Source of the DNA: JAZDGX01 sp964482205
Lineage (GTDB): Bacteria; Eisenbacteria; RBG-16-71-46; CAIMUX01; WJJG01
Length of the DNA: 64,000 nt
NCBI GenBank assembly: GCA_964482205.1
Contig: CAYZWI010000003.1
Span: forward strand, 124,001 to 188,000
Reading direction: 5' to 3'
Under the pieces are notes generated by a model, which saw only the letters and a list, made by a program, of their open reading frames with translations, searched no databases and was not told the origin of the DNA. The position numbers and the translations under genes are program-made. This document shows positions 35,958 through 45,367 of the stretch, one piece after another. The stretch's first letter is position 1, and every line of letters begins with the position of its first letter.

Positions 35958-36782
35958 TCACTCGTCCTTCAAATGGGCGCGGATGGCGCTCGCAAAGAGA
36001 AGCAGGTCGTCCAAACGGGCCCGGACGATTTCCCGAACGACTTCGGAATCCACGGCCTCGTACCCGTGAACCACGACATTTCGAAAGCCCGCCATGTTTC
36101 TCATCGACTGCGCCAACTCGGCGGGCAGCCAGCCGCTCTTGACCAGCAATTGGAAGACATCGCGATAGCTGCCCGGCTCTCCGAGTCGCAGGTCGGAAAT
36201 GATGTGCGAGCCGATGTCCAAGGCGGCTTGAATCGCGATCTGCAGGGTGTGGATCACAAACCGTTCTTCTCGAAGATCGGTCGCCATTCGATCCACATCG
36301 GACAAGCGCCGTATCTCTGCCACACAGGTCTCGATGAAAGCGAGCTTCTTGGCCAGAAGTTCCGGATCCGTCACGATTTCCTCTCCCCCAAAACGACGGT
36401 ACCGATTCAGAACAGGCAGAAAATCCAGGAAGGCCATGCGCGTCTTCACTTCGAATCGAATGCGCGCGCCTCGGTCACGGTCGATCAGGATCTTCCCGTC
36501 CCGCAGGACCCGCTGCGTCAGATCCAACGGGGCGGTATTCAGCACGACCAGGTCGATTTTCCGCCCCACTTTGCTTTGGAGCTCATCCTGCATCCGAAAG
36601 GCCACCTCGAGCCCAGCAAGGGTACGAGGCGGAGGATCGCGGTATAGGACCGCGATATCCACATCGCTCTCCGGGCCCGCCTTTCCCCGAGCCACGCTGC
36701 CGAACAGGTAGGCGGCGATGACATCCGGCGGCATCGACTCCATAGCATTTTGCAGGCCGGCTTCCAGGATCGTGTCGTCCAT
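35958..36782 (-). CDS. Fused MntA-HepT protein: MNT nucleotidyltransferase plus HEPN ribonuclease-type domain
   Basis: A 274-residue protein joining two modules usually encoded as separate antitoxin and toxin genes. Residues about 20-100 are a minimal nucleotidyltransferase: GS-x10-DVD (G28-S29...D40-V-D42), with a third Asp in KIDLVVL (D77). Residues about 138-270 are HepT/DUF86-like, with LLAKKLAFIETCVAEIRRL at the start and RNVVVHGY (R234-x4-H239-x-Y241), the intact HEPN RNase motif. In known pairs MntA adenylylates the HepT tyrosine of this motif and neutralises it. The frame is continuous with a linker of about 35 residues. AAGGGG precedes the ATG at 36782; a GTG at 36806 is possible. 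Could act as a self-regulated toxin or a housekeeping nucleotidyltransferase. Confidence 0.82.
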   Translation of the reverse strand: MDDTILEAGLQNAMESMPPDVIAAYLFGSVARGKAGPESDVDIAVLYRDPPPRTLAGLEVAFRMQDELQSKVGRKIDLVVLNTAPLDLTQRVLRDGKILIDRDRGARIRFEVKTRMAFLDFLPVLNRYRRFGGEEIVTDPELLAKKLAFIETCVAEIRRLSDVDRMATDLREERFVIHTLQIAIQAALDIGSHIISDLRLGEPGSYRDVFQLLVKSGWLPAELAQSMRNMAGFRNVVVHGYEAVDSEVVREIVRARLDDLLLFASAIRAHLKDE

Positions 36783-37122
36783 GTCCCCTTCTTGCTCCAA
36801 GTCCACGCCCCCGATCATCGTCCAGCACTTCCCGTCATCACCGCGTGCGTGATGACCGGCGCCATCTCCCCTCCCGATTCTGGATGCGGACGCGCGCTGC
36901 TTCAAGCGCCAGGGATGGGCTTGCACTGGACTCTGGGATTCGGATTCGGGTTTCGCTATTGTTGCCCCTCGAAGTCCCGCTTTCTTTGATGCCTTGGCTC
37001 AGCCGGCGCAGAGGAAACTCGGTCTTCCTCTGAAGCCCGCAGGGGCCGCAGCCGGTCGTGAGCCGGCAAACGCTTCGGCGAACCTGCCGCAAGTTCGCGC
37101 GAAGCAGGACTGGAGGTTTCTC
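36783..37122. other. Intergenic region between divergent MntA-HepT and S46 genes
   Basis: No gene is supported in these 340 bases. The S46 frame is open back to 36994, but that part lacks a ribosome-binding site and signal character. A small hairpin AGAGGAA-N8-TTCCTCT lies near 37012-37033. Promoters for both genes are expected here but no clear boxes are seen. Confidence 0.4.
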
Positions 37123-39315
37123 GTGCGAAGGCTTCGTTTGGGAATCCCGCTGGGCATGGTGATCTTCTTCTCTGCATCCATGGCCCGCGCCGACGAAGGC
37201 ATGTGGATGCCGGCCCAGTTGCCCGAGCTGGCGGAACAGATGGAGGCGGCCGGCCTCGAGCTCGACCCGGCGACGCTCACCGATCTCACGGGGTTTCCGA
37301 TGGGCGCGGTGATCTCGCTCGGCGGATGCACAGCCTCGTTCGTCTCCGATCAAGGGCTCGTGATCACGAACCATCACTGCGCCTACGGATCGATTCAGCA
37401 CAACTCGACCGGGCAGAACAACATCCTCGAGAACGGATTCCTCGCCGCATCGCTGAAGGACGAACTGCCGGCCGCGCCCGGCACGCGCGTGTATGTAATG
37501 GTGCGCGTCCAAGATGTCACGCAACAAATTCTCGCCGCCGTTCCCGATGGCGCGCAGGGCAAAGCGCGCTACGACGCGATCGAAGCCGCCGAGAAAGCGC
37601 TCGTCGCCGAAGGCGAACGCGAGCCGGGGATGCGCTGCCGCGTGAGCGAGTACCACGGCGGCCTCTACTATGAGTTGGTAACGCAGCTCGAGATTCGCGA
37701 TGTCCGCCTGGTCTACGCGCCCGCGAGCTCGATCGGCAAGTACGGCGGCGAAGAGGACAACTGGATGTGGCCGCGCCACACCGGCGACTTCTCCTTCCTC
37801 CGCGCGTATGTGGGCCCCGACGGCAAGCCCGCCGATTTCGCTCCTGGAAATGTCCCCTACCGCCCGAAGCATTGGCTGCGCATCGCCACGGACGGCGTCG
37901 ACGAGGGCGACTTCGTGATGGTCGCGGGCTATCCCGGCCGCACGAATCGCTATCGCCTCGCCGCGGAAGTGGAAAACAACATCGCCTGGTACTATCCGAA
38001 CTCGACGGCGCTCACCCGCTCGCTTCTCGCCGAAATCGAGACTGTTCTGCAGCAATACCCGGACGCGCGCCTCAAGCTCGAGCCGATGATCGCCGGGCTC
38101 AGCAATCGCGCGAAGAATTCCGAGGGTTTGCTGGCGGGTTTCGAGCGCACGGATGTCGTCACGCCGAAGCGCGAGCTGGAGCGGGGACTCGAAGCCTGGA
38201 TCCATGCCGATACAAAGCGCGCCGCGCATTACGGAGAGGCGCTGGCCGATCTGCGCGCGTTGATCGAGCGCGAGCAAAAGAACCGCGAACGCGATCTCTA
38301 TTACGGCACCGCGACGCGCTGGACGATGCTCGACGCCGCCTCCACGCTCTATCGCCTCGCGCAGGAGAAGCGCAAGCCGGACATCGAGCGCGAGCCGGGC
38401 TACCAGGAGCGCGACCTGCGCCGCATCCGCGAACGCATGGAACGCATCGAGACGACGTACGACCCGCGCGTCGACCGCCTGCTCGCCTTCGAGCGCATCA
38501 AGATGTACGCGCCCCTGCCCGCCGGCCAGCGGGTGGAAGCCTTCGACCGCGCGCTGGACATTGGCCCGGGCGCGGTCGACGAAGCGCAGGTGAATGCGAC
38601 GCTCGATCGCATCTATGCGGGCACTCGGCTGAACGACCTGCAGACGCGCCTGCATTGGATGGATGCGTCCGTCGAGGACTTCGAGCGCAGCGACGATGGG
38701 TTCATTCGTCTTGCGGTGGCGCTCTATCCGGCCAACCTCGCGATGGAAGCGGAAGACGAGGCGATCGCGGGCGAATTCGACGCCGTGCGCCCGCGCTTCA
38801 TGGAGGCGTTGATCGCGTATCAGAAGAGCCGCGGACAGACGGTCTATCCGGATGCGAACGGCACGCTGCGCGTGACCTACGGAAATGTGGAAGGCTACGA
38901 ACCGCGCGACGCCGTCTGGTACGAGCCGTTCACGACCCCCGAAGGCATTCTCGAAAAGGACACCGGCAAGGAGCCCTTCAACGCGCCCGCGCCCTTGCTC
39001 GCCGCGGTGCACGCGCGCGATTACGGCCCCTACACGCTCGCGTCGCTCGGCTCCATCCCCGTCTGCTTCCTCTCGACGCTCGACACCACGGGAGGCAATT
39101 CCGGCTCGCCGACCTTGAATGCGCGCGGCCAGCTCGTGGGGCTACTCTTCGACGGCGCCTGGGAGAGCCTGCTCGCGAACTGGCTCTACGAGCCCGAGCG
39201 CGTGCGCTCCATCCATGTCGACATCCGCTATGTCCTGTGGGTCATGGACCGGCTGGACAAGGCCGATCGCCTGCTGGACGAGATGGGCGTGCGGCCGGCG
39301 TTTGCGGGGAAGTGA
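37123..39315 (+). CDS. S46-family dipeptidyl-peptidase (DPP7/DPP11-like), exported
   Basis: A 730-residue exported serine exopeptidase that removes N-terminal dipeptides. Signal peptide about 3-23 (GIPLGMVIFFSASMARA), then DEGMWMPAQLPEL, the usual mature start of S46 enzymes. The catalytic His is in SDQGLVITNHHCAYG (about 85) and the Ser in DTTGGNSGSPTLN. Eighteen residues after that Ser is Gly (LLFDGAW); in DPP7 this S1-site residue is Gly and in Asp/Glu-specific DPP11 it is Arg, so hydrophobic or broad P1 preference is expected. GTG 37123 was chosen because GGAGG lies six bases upstream. Gene stands alone between unlike neighbours; length fits the family (about 710). Confidence 0.9.
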   Translation: MRRLRLGIPLGMVIFFSASMARADEGMWMPAQLPELAEQMEAAGLELDPATLTDLTGFPMGAVISLGGCTASFVSDQGLVITNHHCAYGSIQHNSTGQNNILENGFLAASLKDELPAAPGTRVYVMVRVQDVTQQILAAVPDGAQGKARYDAIEAAEKALVAEGEREPGMRCRVSEYHGGLYYELVTQLEIRDVRLVYAPASSIGKYGGEEDNWMWPRHTGDFSFLRAYVGPDGKPADFAPGNVPYRPKHWLRIATDGVDEGDFVMVAGYPGRTNRYRLAAEVENNIAWYYPNSTALTRSLLAEIETVLQQYPDARLKLEPMIAGLSNRAKNSEGLLAGFERTDVVTPKRELERGLEAWIHADTKRAAHYGEALADLRALIEREQKNRERDLYYGTATRWTMLDAASTLYRLAQEKRKPDIEREPGYQERDLRRIRERMERIETTYDPRVDRLLAFERIKMYAPLPAGQRVEAFDRALDIGPGAVDEAQVNATLDRIYAGTRLNDLQTRLHWMDASVEDFERSDDGFIRLAVALYPANLAMEAEDEAIAGEFDAVRPRFMEALIAYQKSRGQTVYPDANGTLRVTYGNVEGYEPRDAVWYEPFTTPEGILEKDTGKEPFNAPAPLLAAVHARDYGPYTLASLGSIPVCFLSTLDTTGGNSGSPTLNARGQLVGLLFDGAWESLLANWLYEPERVRSIHVDIRYVLWVMDRLDKADRLLDEMGVRPAFAGK

Positions 39316-39386
39316 GCGGGAACGCAGCAAGAATATGATTCAGACTGTCGGATGCGTGAACGGCCCGCTCGTGTGAAGGAGAGGCG

Positions 39387-42300
39387 ATGGGCACAGCCTG
39401 GAAGACGATCAAGGTCTTCATCTCCTCGACCTTCCATGGCATGCATTCCGAACGGGACTATCTTGCGAGAATCGTCTTCCCTGAATTGCGCGAACGCCTT
39501 TCCTCGACTCGCATCCATCTCGTCGACATTGATCTTCGCTGGGGTGTGACCGCCCAACAATCCGAGAATGGCCAGGCGCTTTCCGTCTGCCTGGATGTGA
39601 TCGAGGAGTGCGCGCCGTTCTTCATCGGCATTCTGGGAGATCGCTATGGCCATCCGCTCTCTCCTTTGCCTGACGAGTCGGCGCGCAAGCGAGGGCGGGA
39701 ATGGCTGGAGACTTGCACAGGGCATTCCATCACCGCTCTGGAAATCGAGCATGCGGTCCTACGGAACCCGCGTTTGTGCGATCGCAGTTTCTTCTACTTC
39801 CGCGATCCGTCCTTCAGTACGGACATGCCTGGATGCCTGTGGCCCTGGGTCAAGCCTGAGTCTCCAAGCGCCGCCGCAGCTCAGCTCGACTTGAAGGAAC
39901 GCTTGCGAAACGCGGGGCTCGAGCATCCTCCCGAGGAGGACTATCCCTGCGCGTACGCTGGGGTGAAGATCTTGCGACGGATCGCCCGCATGGAGCTGCC
40001 GACGGCCGATTGGCGGGCGCTGGATCAGGCCGCGCGGCGGGACTGGATCGAGCCGGCCGAATTCGCTCGAATGGATGGGCGGCTTCAGGCGATCGCCCAG
40101 CGTTTCGGCTATCTGCACCTCGACCATCTCGAGGCTTTCGGAACCCGCGTTCGTGAAGATCTCTGGCAAAGCATCCGGGCGTTTTACCCGGAGGTGAATG
40201 CGCGCAATCGTCGCTCTCCCCCGAGCGCGCGGCGCACGAAGGCGCGCATGGAGAAGGCAGATCTCGACAACGAGAGCGCGCTCCACGAGCATTTCTTCGA
40301 GTCCCAAGCGCAGGGCTACGTTGCCCGCCCGGTGCTCGAAGAGCGGCTGCGCGAGCGCGTCCGACAGGCGCACGGGCGCCCCCTTTGGCTCACGGGCCGC
40401 GCGGGGCTCGGAAAGACGGCGCTCCTCGGCTGGTTTTGTCGAACGATGCGCAAAGAGCGTCCGTCCGCCTGTTTGATTTCTCACTTTGTCGGAGCCGGCC
40501 CGTTGTCCGGCGAGCTGCGCCTGACGCTTCGACGGCTCTGCCTGGAGTTGAAGCGGACCTACGCATTCAGCGATCGCGTGCCGCGCGAAATCCACGATCT
40601 TTGCCCAACCTTTCGGTGCTTTCTGGCGCAGATCCCCGAGTCTCGGCCTCTGGTGCTGGTCATCGACGGTGTCGACCACTTGCACGGCAATCGCGAAGCA
40701 ACCTCATTCTCCTGGTTGCCCGATGAAATTCCCGCGCATGTGACGATCGTGCTCAGTTCCTCGATTCGACTCGGATCTTCCTCCGAGGAAGGCCTCAGGC
40801 GATGCTCCGATCGCTGGCCGGTGGAACCAGCTCCGGCAGGTACCACCGTCGATGAAGATCTGGCCGTCGGGCCGCTGACCGATGAGGAACGGCTGCGGTA
40901 TGTGCACCAGACAGCTTCGCTTTCCTCCAAGTCCCTCGATGACAACCAGGTCCGGTTGCTGCTCGAAAACGAAGCGACCAGGAATCCCCTGTTCCTGCAA
41001 ATCGCCCTCGATGAGCTGCGTGGATTCGGCGCGCACAAGTACTTGAATCAGCGAATTCTCAGTCTCCCCCGCGCCGCGGCCGCCAAAGGCCGGGAGGTCG
41101 GCGAACCGCGTGCATTCGACCCCGTCCTTGCGATGTTCCAGGAAGTATTGGAACGGCTGGAAGAAGATTTCTCTCCGAAGGCCACCCGTCGCAGCTTGAT
41201 GCTTCTTGCCAGCGCGAGGCAGGGTTTGAGCGAGAAGGAAATCGATGCGATCGTGAGCGGATCGGTGCAGAGCGACGGTTCACAGAGCGCGATGCTCGTC
41301 CTGCGCCAGCTTCGAACCCACCTGGAACTCCGAGGACCTTTGGTCGGGTTCCGGCATCATGGTCTGCGGCAGGCGGTGCAAGAACGCTATCTGCGAACGA
41401 GCGGCCGCTCCCGCGCGGCGCATGTCGCGCTCGCGAGGTACTTTCGAGATCACGCGCCCGGGCACAGACGCGTGGCGGAGCTGGCTTGGCAGTGGGCGCA
41501 AGCAGGCCGATGGGACGAGCTTGCGGCCACCTTGGCAGATCTCGATTTCTTCCGGATGGCCTGGCGGAAGGATCCTCTCGAGGTGAAGCAATTCTGGACC
41601 GCGGTCGAAGAACGGTCAGACCATCGCATGCCGGATGCCTATCGTCGCATTCTCGCATCGCCTCATTGGAAAGGGGGCACCGCGGTCCTGAGTGAGCTTG
41701 CCCGTTTGCTCCGGGAAACGCGCTACCCGCAGCAATCCCTGGATCTGTGGACGCGCTTGGCCGCGCGACATGAACGGGAGCACGACTTTCGACATTTGGC
41801 GCTGGCGCACAACAACCGGGGCTTGATTCTGAAGCAAACGCATTCGTTGTCGGAGGCCGAGCTCGAGTTCGAAGCGGCCGCCCGAATCGCCCGGGAGCAT
41901 TCCTGCCCCGATGTGTTGCGGCGCGCGCTTGCGAATCAGGCCGTGATCGCGTATGAATCGGGCAAGCGAACGGAAGCGCTCAAGCTCTACCGTGAAGAAG
42001 CAAGCCTGTGCCGACGATTGGGCGACCGCCCATCCCTGGCCAGCAATCTCAGCAATCAAGCCGGGATTCTGCTGGCAGCCCAAATGGACGATCCGGAGCA
42101 CGGAGATGACTGCTTGCTCGAAAGTGTGCTTGCTGAAGCGGAGCAAATGAATCGGGATCTCGGAAGTATCGCGGGTCTTCAGCGCATCCTCGCCATGCGG
42201 GCGAACCGCCTGGCAGGGCGAATAGAATGGCGCGCAGCGCTCGAGACGCTGGAGGAACTCGCCATCCTGTTCCGACGAACCGGCGACCGCAGCGATCTCG

Positions 42301-42716
42301 GCCGGATCGTGGCGAACATGGCCGTGGCGCACGCCCGACTTCTAGAACGAGACGCGGCCATGGAAATGTGCCTGAAAGCGAGGGAAGTCTTTCAGGAAAT
42401 CGGCGACCTTCAGGGGCTTGCCCGCGTGGCCGGCCTGGAATGCGACTTGTACGAAGAGGCGAACGAGTTCCGGAAGGCGTTGAGCAAGCGAAAAGACCAG
42501 GAAGAATTGTTCCGGCGCCTGCAAGACTGGGATGCGGTCGTCCGCTGTCTGCTCGCGCAAGCGGATCTGCTGGCCTTCGACCTCGAAGACCTTGCGGAAG
42601 CCGAGCGGCATTGCACCCAGGCACGCGCGACAGCCGCAAGCATGACGGCACTCGAGTCTCGCGCGGAGCTGCTTGCCGTCATCGAAGAGCAGGAGCGCCG
42701 CATCCGATCAGCGTGA
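39387..42716 (+). CDS. DUF4062-STAND NTPase-TPR protein
   Basis: A 1109-residue cytoplasmic signal-transduction-type ATPase. Residues about 7-130 are DUF4062 (VFISSTFHGMHSERDYL, VDIDLRWGVT, FFIGILGDRYG), a TIR/SIR-like Rossmannoid domain also found in eukaryotic TEP1, NPHP3 and NWD proteins. A STAND/NACHT-type ATPase follows: Walker A GRAGLGKT (about 337-344), Walker B LVLVIDGVD (about 422-430), then a winged-helix region. From about 740 to 1090 there are repeated TPR-like helices (LAHNNRGLILKQ, ALANQAVIAYESGKRTEALKLYREE, LASNLSNQAGILL). STAND proteins are sensors that oligomerise on ligand binding; bacterial ones often act in antiviral defence. No effector enzyme can be identified with certainty. 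ATG follows GAGAGGCG. Confidence 0.85.
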   Translation: MGTAWKTIKVFISSTFHGMHSERDYLARIVFPELRERLSSTRIHLVDIDLRWGVTAQQSENGQALSVCLDVIEECAPFFIGILGDRYGHPLSPLPDESARKRGREWLETCTGHSITALEIEHAVLRNPRLCDRSFFYFRDPSFSTDMPGCLWPWVKPESPSAAAAQLDLKERLRNAGLEHPPEEDYPCAYAGVKILRRIARMELPTADWRALDQAARRDWIEPAEFARMDGRLQAIAQRFGYLHLDHLEAFGTRVREDLWQSIRAFYPEVNARNRRSPPSARRTKARMEKADLDNESALHEHFFESQAQGYVARPVLEERLRERVRQAHGRPLWLTGRAGLGKTALLGWFCRTMRKERPSACLISHFVGAGPLSGELRLTLRRLCLELKRTYAFSDRVPREIHDLCPTFRCFLAQIPESRPLVLVIDGVDHLHGNREATSFSWLPDEIPAHVTIVLSSSIRLGSSSEEGLRRCSDRWPVEPAPAGTTVDEDLAVGPLTDEERLRYVHQTASLSSKSLDDNQVRLLLENEATRNPLFLQIALDELRGFGAHKYLNQRILSLPRAAAAKGREVGEPRAFDPVLAMFQEVLERLEEDFSPKATRRSLMLLASARQGLSEKEIDAIVSGSVQSDGSQSAMLVLRQLRTHLELRGPLVGFRHHGLRQAVQERYLRTSGRSRAAHVALARYFRDHAPGHRRVAELAWQWAQAGRWDELAATLADLDFFRMAWRKDPLEVKQFWTAVEERSDHRMPDAYRRILASPHWKGGTAVLSELARLLRETRYPQQSLDLWTRLAARHEREHDFRHLALAHNNRGLILKQTHSLSEAELEFEAAARIAREHSCPDVLRRALANQAVIAYESGKRTEALKLYREEASLCRRLGDRPSLASNLSNQAGILLAAQMDDPEHGDDCLLESVLAEAEQMNRDLGSIAGLQRILAMRANRLAGRIEWRAALETLEELAILFRRTGDRSDLGRIVANMAVAHARLLERDAAMEMCLKAREVFQEIGDLQGLARVAGLECDLYEEANEFRKALSKRKDQEELFRRLQDWDAVVRCLLAQADLLAFDLEDLAEAERHCTQARATAASMTALESRAELLAVIEEQERRIRSA

Positions 42717-42799
42717 ACGCCGGGCGAAGACCTGGCTGGCCCTTTCCGCAGACATGGGAGTCTGACTCGCAATCGCGAGTGCGAAAGTGGAGGTGATCC

Positions 42800-44164
42800 A
42801 TGTGGCGTGTGCGTTCCATGGCTTCCATTGCCAGGATGATATCCGTCGCCTCGGTCCTGGCGTTGCTGGGTTGCCTCCCGGCCAAGAGCCGTCCTCCCGT
42901 GTGCAGGGCCGTATCGCTGAGCGTCCTCCAGCAACAGCTCGGGGAATTGCAGCCGGGGCAACCGATCCCGGAGGATATTTACACGCTCGCGGGTCTCACT
43001 CGGCTGGACGGATATGTGCTCGACGACCGCATGATTCCCAACGATATCGTGCTCATCGGAGAAGCGGGCGCCGGCTCTCCTCTGCTGCTGGATCACCTCG
43101 CCGCCGCGCTGCAGAATGTCTGGCTCGTGCGCGCCGAACAAAGGGATGACACGATCTACTATTCGGATCCCGGCTGCTCGATCGATCCCGTGGCGGAAGT
43201 GCTGGCTCGTTTGCAGGAGATCCAGGAGAGCCTCGACCAGGCCGATCCCGAAACGGCCATTCAGGAATGGTGCGCGATCTGCGAGCGAGAGCAGCTCGTC
43301 AGCGTCTGGGGAGTCCCTCCCGACTGCCACTTCGCCGGCATCATGGTGCAGGCCGACTACGACATGAAGCGGATCGTCGATGGATCGGACACGCTCGGAA
43401 TCCCCGGCTTCGAGAGCTTGTCCGACATGGAAATCGGCGAGCTGGAGGCGGCCGTTGCTCGGGGGGATCGCCAACCCATATCGATTTCCGGATTGAATCG
43501 CTTCTGGTTCTGCTCCGGACAAGGGGCTTATCGAGCCGACCAGGCGGGCGCGTTCATCGAGCGCTGTCCCGTCATTCTCTTGACCGAGGCGGAGAAGATC
43601 CTTCGCTCGGGCGCCGTACAACAAACCGGCCGAAGCGACCCGCGGGCGAAGAGGTTTTCCGACCTCTTCTCAGAGTTCTACTCGGCCATCGCGGACAAAC
43701 GCCCGGTCTATCGAGAACTGGAAAACCTCTTTCGCTGCGTCGCCGTCGCGAGACTGCTCCAGGAACAGCATCGAGATGCTGCGGAAGCGCTCCTCGGCCC
43801 CTTGATCCACGATTTCGGACTGCAATCCTTCGCGGTTCCGACAAGCCTGCCCGGGCGTTGGTCCGTGTGGCGAAATCAGCATGTCCAGAATCGAGCGGAC
43901 GGCTACGAGGTGCTCCGTTTGTGGATGCCTTCCTGCGGAGGAGTCATCGTCGATGTGCGGCCGCGCCCGCAAGAATCCACCTCGTCCGATCACCGGAGGC
44001 GCAAACGGGCTCTCGATGCACGACCGAATTTCCAGCGGCTGAGTTGGGACATACTCTTGGAAGGCCAATGCGATCTCTGGCCGCTGATCGAACCCCGACT
44101 AGAGCGCACCAATGGCTTGTTTACCGGCAACGAAGGGCAGGGCAGCCGATTGCATGAGCCTTGA
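42800..44164 (+). CDS. DUF1598-like lipoprotein
   Basis: A 454-residue exported protein; N-terminus MWRVRSMASIARMISVASVL leads to LALLGC, a lipobox. Segments PNDIVLIGEAGAG, IMVQADYDMKRIVDGSDTLGIPG, LNRFWFCSGQGAYRAD and RFSDLFSEFYSAIADKRPVYRELENLFRCVAVARLL resemble DUF1598, a family known mainly from Planctomycetes and without established function. This similarity is from memory of the family pattern. A near-perfect ribosome-binding site, GGAGGTGATCC, precedes the ATG. It lies 83 bases after the STAND gene on the same strand, with only a small non-terminator hairpin (ACTCGC-AATC-GCGAGT at 42765-42780) between, so co-transcription is possible. Confidence 0.6.
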   Translation: MWRVRSMASIARMISVASVLALLGCLPAKSRPPVCRAVSLSVLQQQLGELQPGQPIPEDIYTLAGLTRLDGYVLDDRMIPNDIVLIGEAGAGSPLLLDHLAAALQNVWLVRAEQRDDTIYYSDPGCSIDPVAEVLARLQEIQESLDQADPETAIQEWCAICEREQLVSVWGVPPDCHFAGIMVQADYDMKRIVDGSDTLGIPGFESLSDMEIGELEAAVARGDRQPISISGLNRFWFCSGQGAYRADQAGAFIERCPVILLTEAEKILRSGAVQQTGRSDPRAKRFSDLFSEFYSAIADKRPVYRELENLFRCVAVARLLQEQHRDAAEALLGPLIHDFGLQSFAVPTSLPGRWSVWRNQHVQNRADGYEVLRLWMPSCGGVIVDVRPRPQESTSSDHRRRKRALDARPNFQRLSWDILLEGQCDLWPLIEPRLERTNGLFTGNEGQGSRLHEP

Positions 44165-44290
44165 ACCGCAAAGAATCGGCGGTGGAAGGTCAAACGCTCG
44201 GTGCGCCGATCGCGGAATCCGCGAGGGGCGCTTCCTGCCTCGCTGCTTCTGCTCGTTTACAGGCAGGGGCCGACTCCGCACACTGACAGC

Positions 44291-45310
44291 ATGGACAAGC
44301 AAGAGGAGCTCGCCCGTCCCATCATCGTCTCCGCATCGCGCACGCGCGACATGGTCCACCGCTGCCCCGATCTTCTCGCGCGCATTCTCACCGGTGAGGC
44401 GCCTTGCCGCTTCGGGCCGCATGGGCAGGAAACGCGACTCGCGCCGGAGCGCATCCACAGCGTGGTCTTGTGGACGAAAGACCTCACGAATCTGCTCGAA
44501 CATGCTGAGCTACGCTGCACCCTGCAAGCGCTCATTGAGCGACAGCGCGCGCAAATCTCCCTCGGCCTCACGATCACCGGCTTCGGCGGCACCTTCCTCG
44601 AGCCGGGCATTCCCCATTGGCGCAAAGCGCAGGCCGACCTGCGCGCCTTGCTCGCGCAAGGATGGATCGATCCGCGCGCCGTCATCTACCGCTACGATCC
44701 CTTTCTCGCGGTGCGCACTTCGCGAGGACATATCTTCACGAATGCTTCGCTGCCAGCGTTCGCGACCGTAGGCGATCCCGTCCTGCAACTGGGCGTGAAG
44801 CGCGTGACCACGAGCCGCGGCGACGCGCTTCGCTATCCGAAGGTCGCGACCCGCGTCGCTTCGGTGGGGCTCGCGTGGCTGCCCATCGAGGATGCCGCCG
44901 CGATCACTTTCTGCCGGCAAATGGATGCGTACTGCCGCTCGCGCGAGGCGGACTTCAGCGTCTGTTGCGAGCCGTTCGCCTCCGGCCTGCTCGACAATTG
45001 GGGCTGCATCGACGGGCGTTGGCTGAATGCGCTCAAAGGTCCCGATACGGAAGCGGCCACGATCGTCCCCCACAACCGGATCGGCAGCCAGCGCGCGGCC
45101 TGCCGCTGCACCTACAGCCGGGACATCGGCTACTCGACCGGCTCGCGCACTTGCTTCAGCGCGGGATACGGTTGCTTGTACTGTTTCGCGCAAACGCAGG
45201 CGGGGCTGCCGGACGCGGAGGAGCTGCGGGCAGAGATCGCAGCGTACGACCAGGATCCCGAAGGCTATTGCAGGGAGCGGGACTTGCCCGACTTGACGCG
45301 CATGAGCTGA
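44291..45310 (+). CDS. DUF1848 family protein (putative Fe-S/radical-SAM-like)
   Basis: A 339-residue cytoplasmic protein. IIVSASRTRDMVHRCPDLL at the N-terminus, HSVVLWTKDLTNLL, QISLGLTITGFG and AVIYRYDPFL match DUF1848, and the C-terminus has the family's conserved cysteines (CRCTYSRDIGY, TCFSAGYGCLYCFAQ). Several DUF1848 proteins are annotated as radical-SAM or Fe-S related because of this Cys cluster, but the reaction is unknown. The start is uncertain: ATG 44291 fits the family N-terminus, without a good ribosome-binding site; the frame is open from 44201. It converges on the ArnT-like gene. Confidence 0.78.
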   Translation: MDKQEELARPIIVSASRTRDMVHRCPDLLARILTGEAPCRFGPHGQETRLAPERIHSVVLWTKDLTNLLEHAELRCTLQALIERQRAQISLGLTITGFGGTFLEPGIPHWRKAQADLRALLAQGWIDPRAVIYRYDPFLAVRTSRGHIFTNASLPAFATVGDPVLQLGVKRVTTSRGDALRYPKVATRVASVGLAWLPIEDAAAITFCRQMDAYCRSREADFSVCCEPFASGLLDNWGCIDGRWLNALKGPDTEAATIVPHNRIGSQRAACRCTYSRDIGYSTGSRTCFSAGYGCLYCFAQTQAGLPDAEELRAEIAAYDQDPEGYCRERDLPDLTRMS

Positions 45311-45367
45311 TCGGCTTGGGCCCCAGACGGGAGTTTGCAGAACCGCGCGGGCGAGTTCCTTCATCCG

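Noticed and set aside
36838..39012. A 724-codon open frame antisense to the S46 peptidase
   Set aside because: No start signal or recognisable motif; the sense frame has the full S46 catalytic signature.
42765..42780. ACTCGC-AATC-GCGAGT hairpin between the STAND and DUF1598 genes
   Set aside because: Six base pairs with no T-run; not convincing as a terminator, and no operator evidence.
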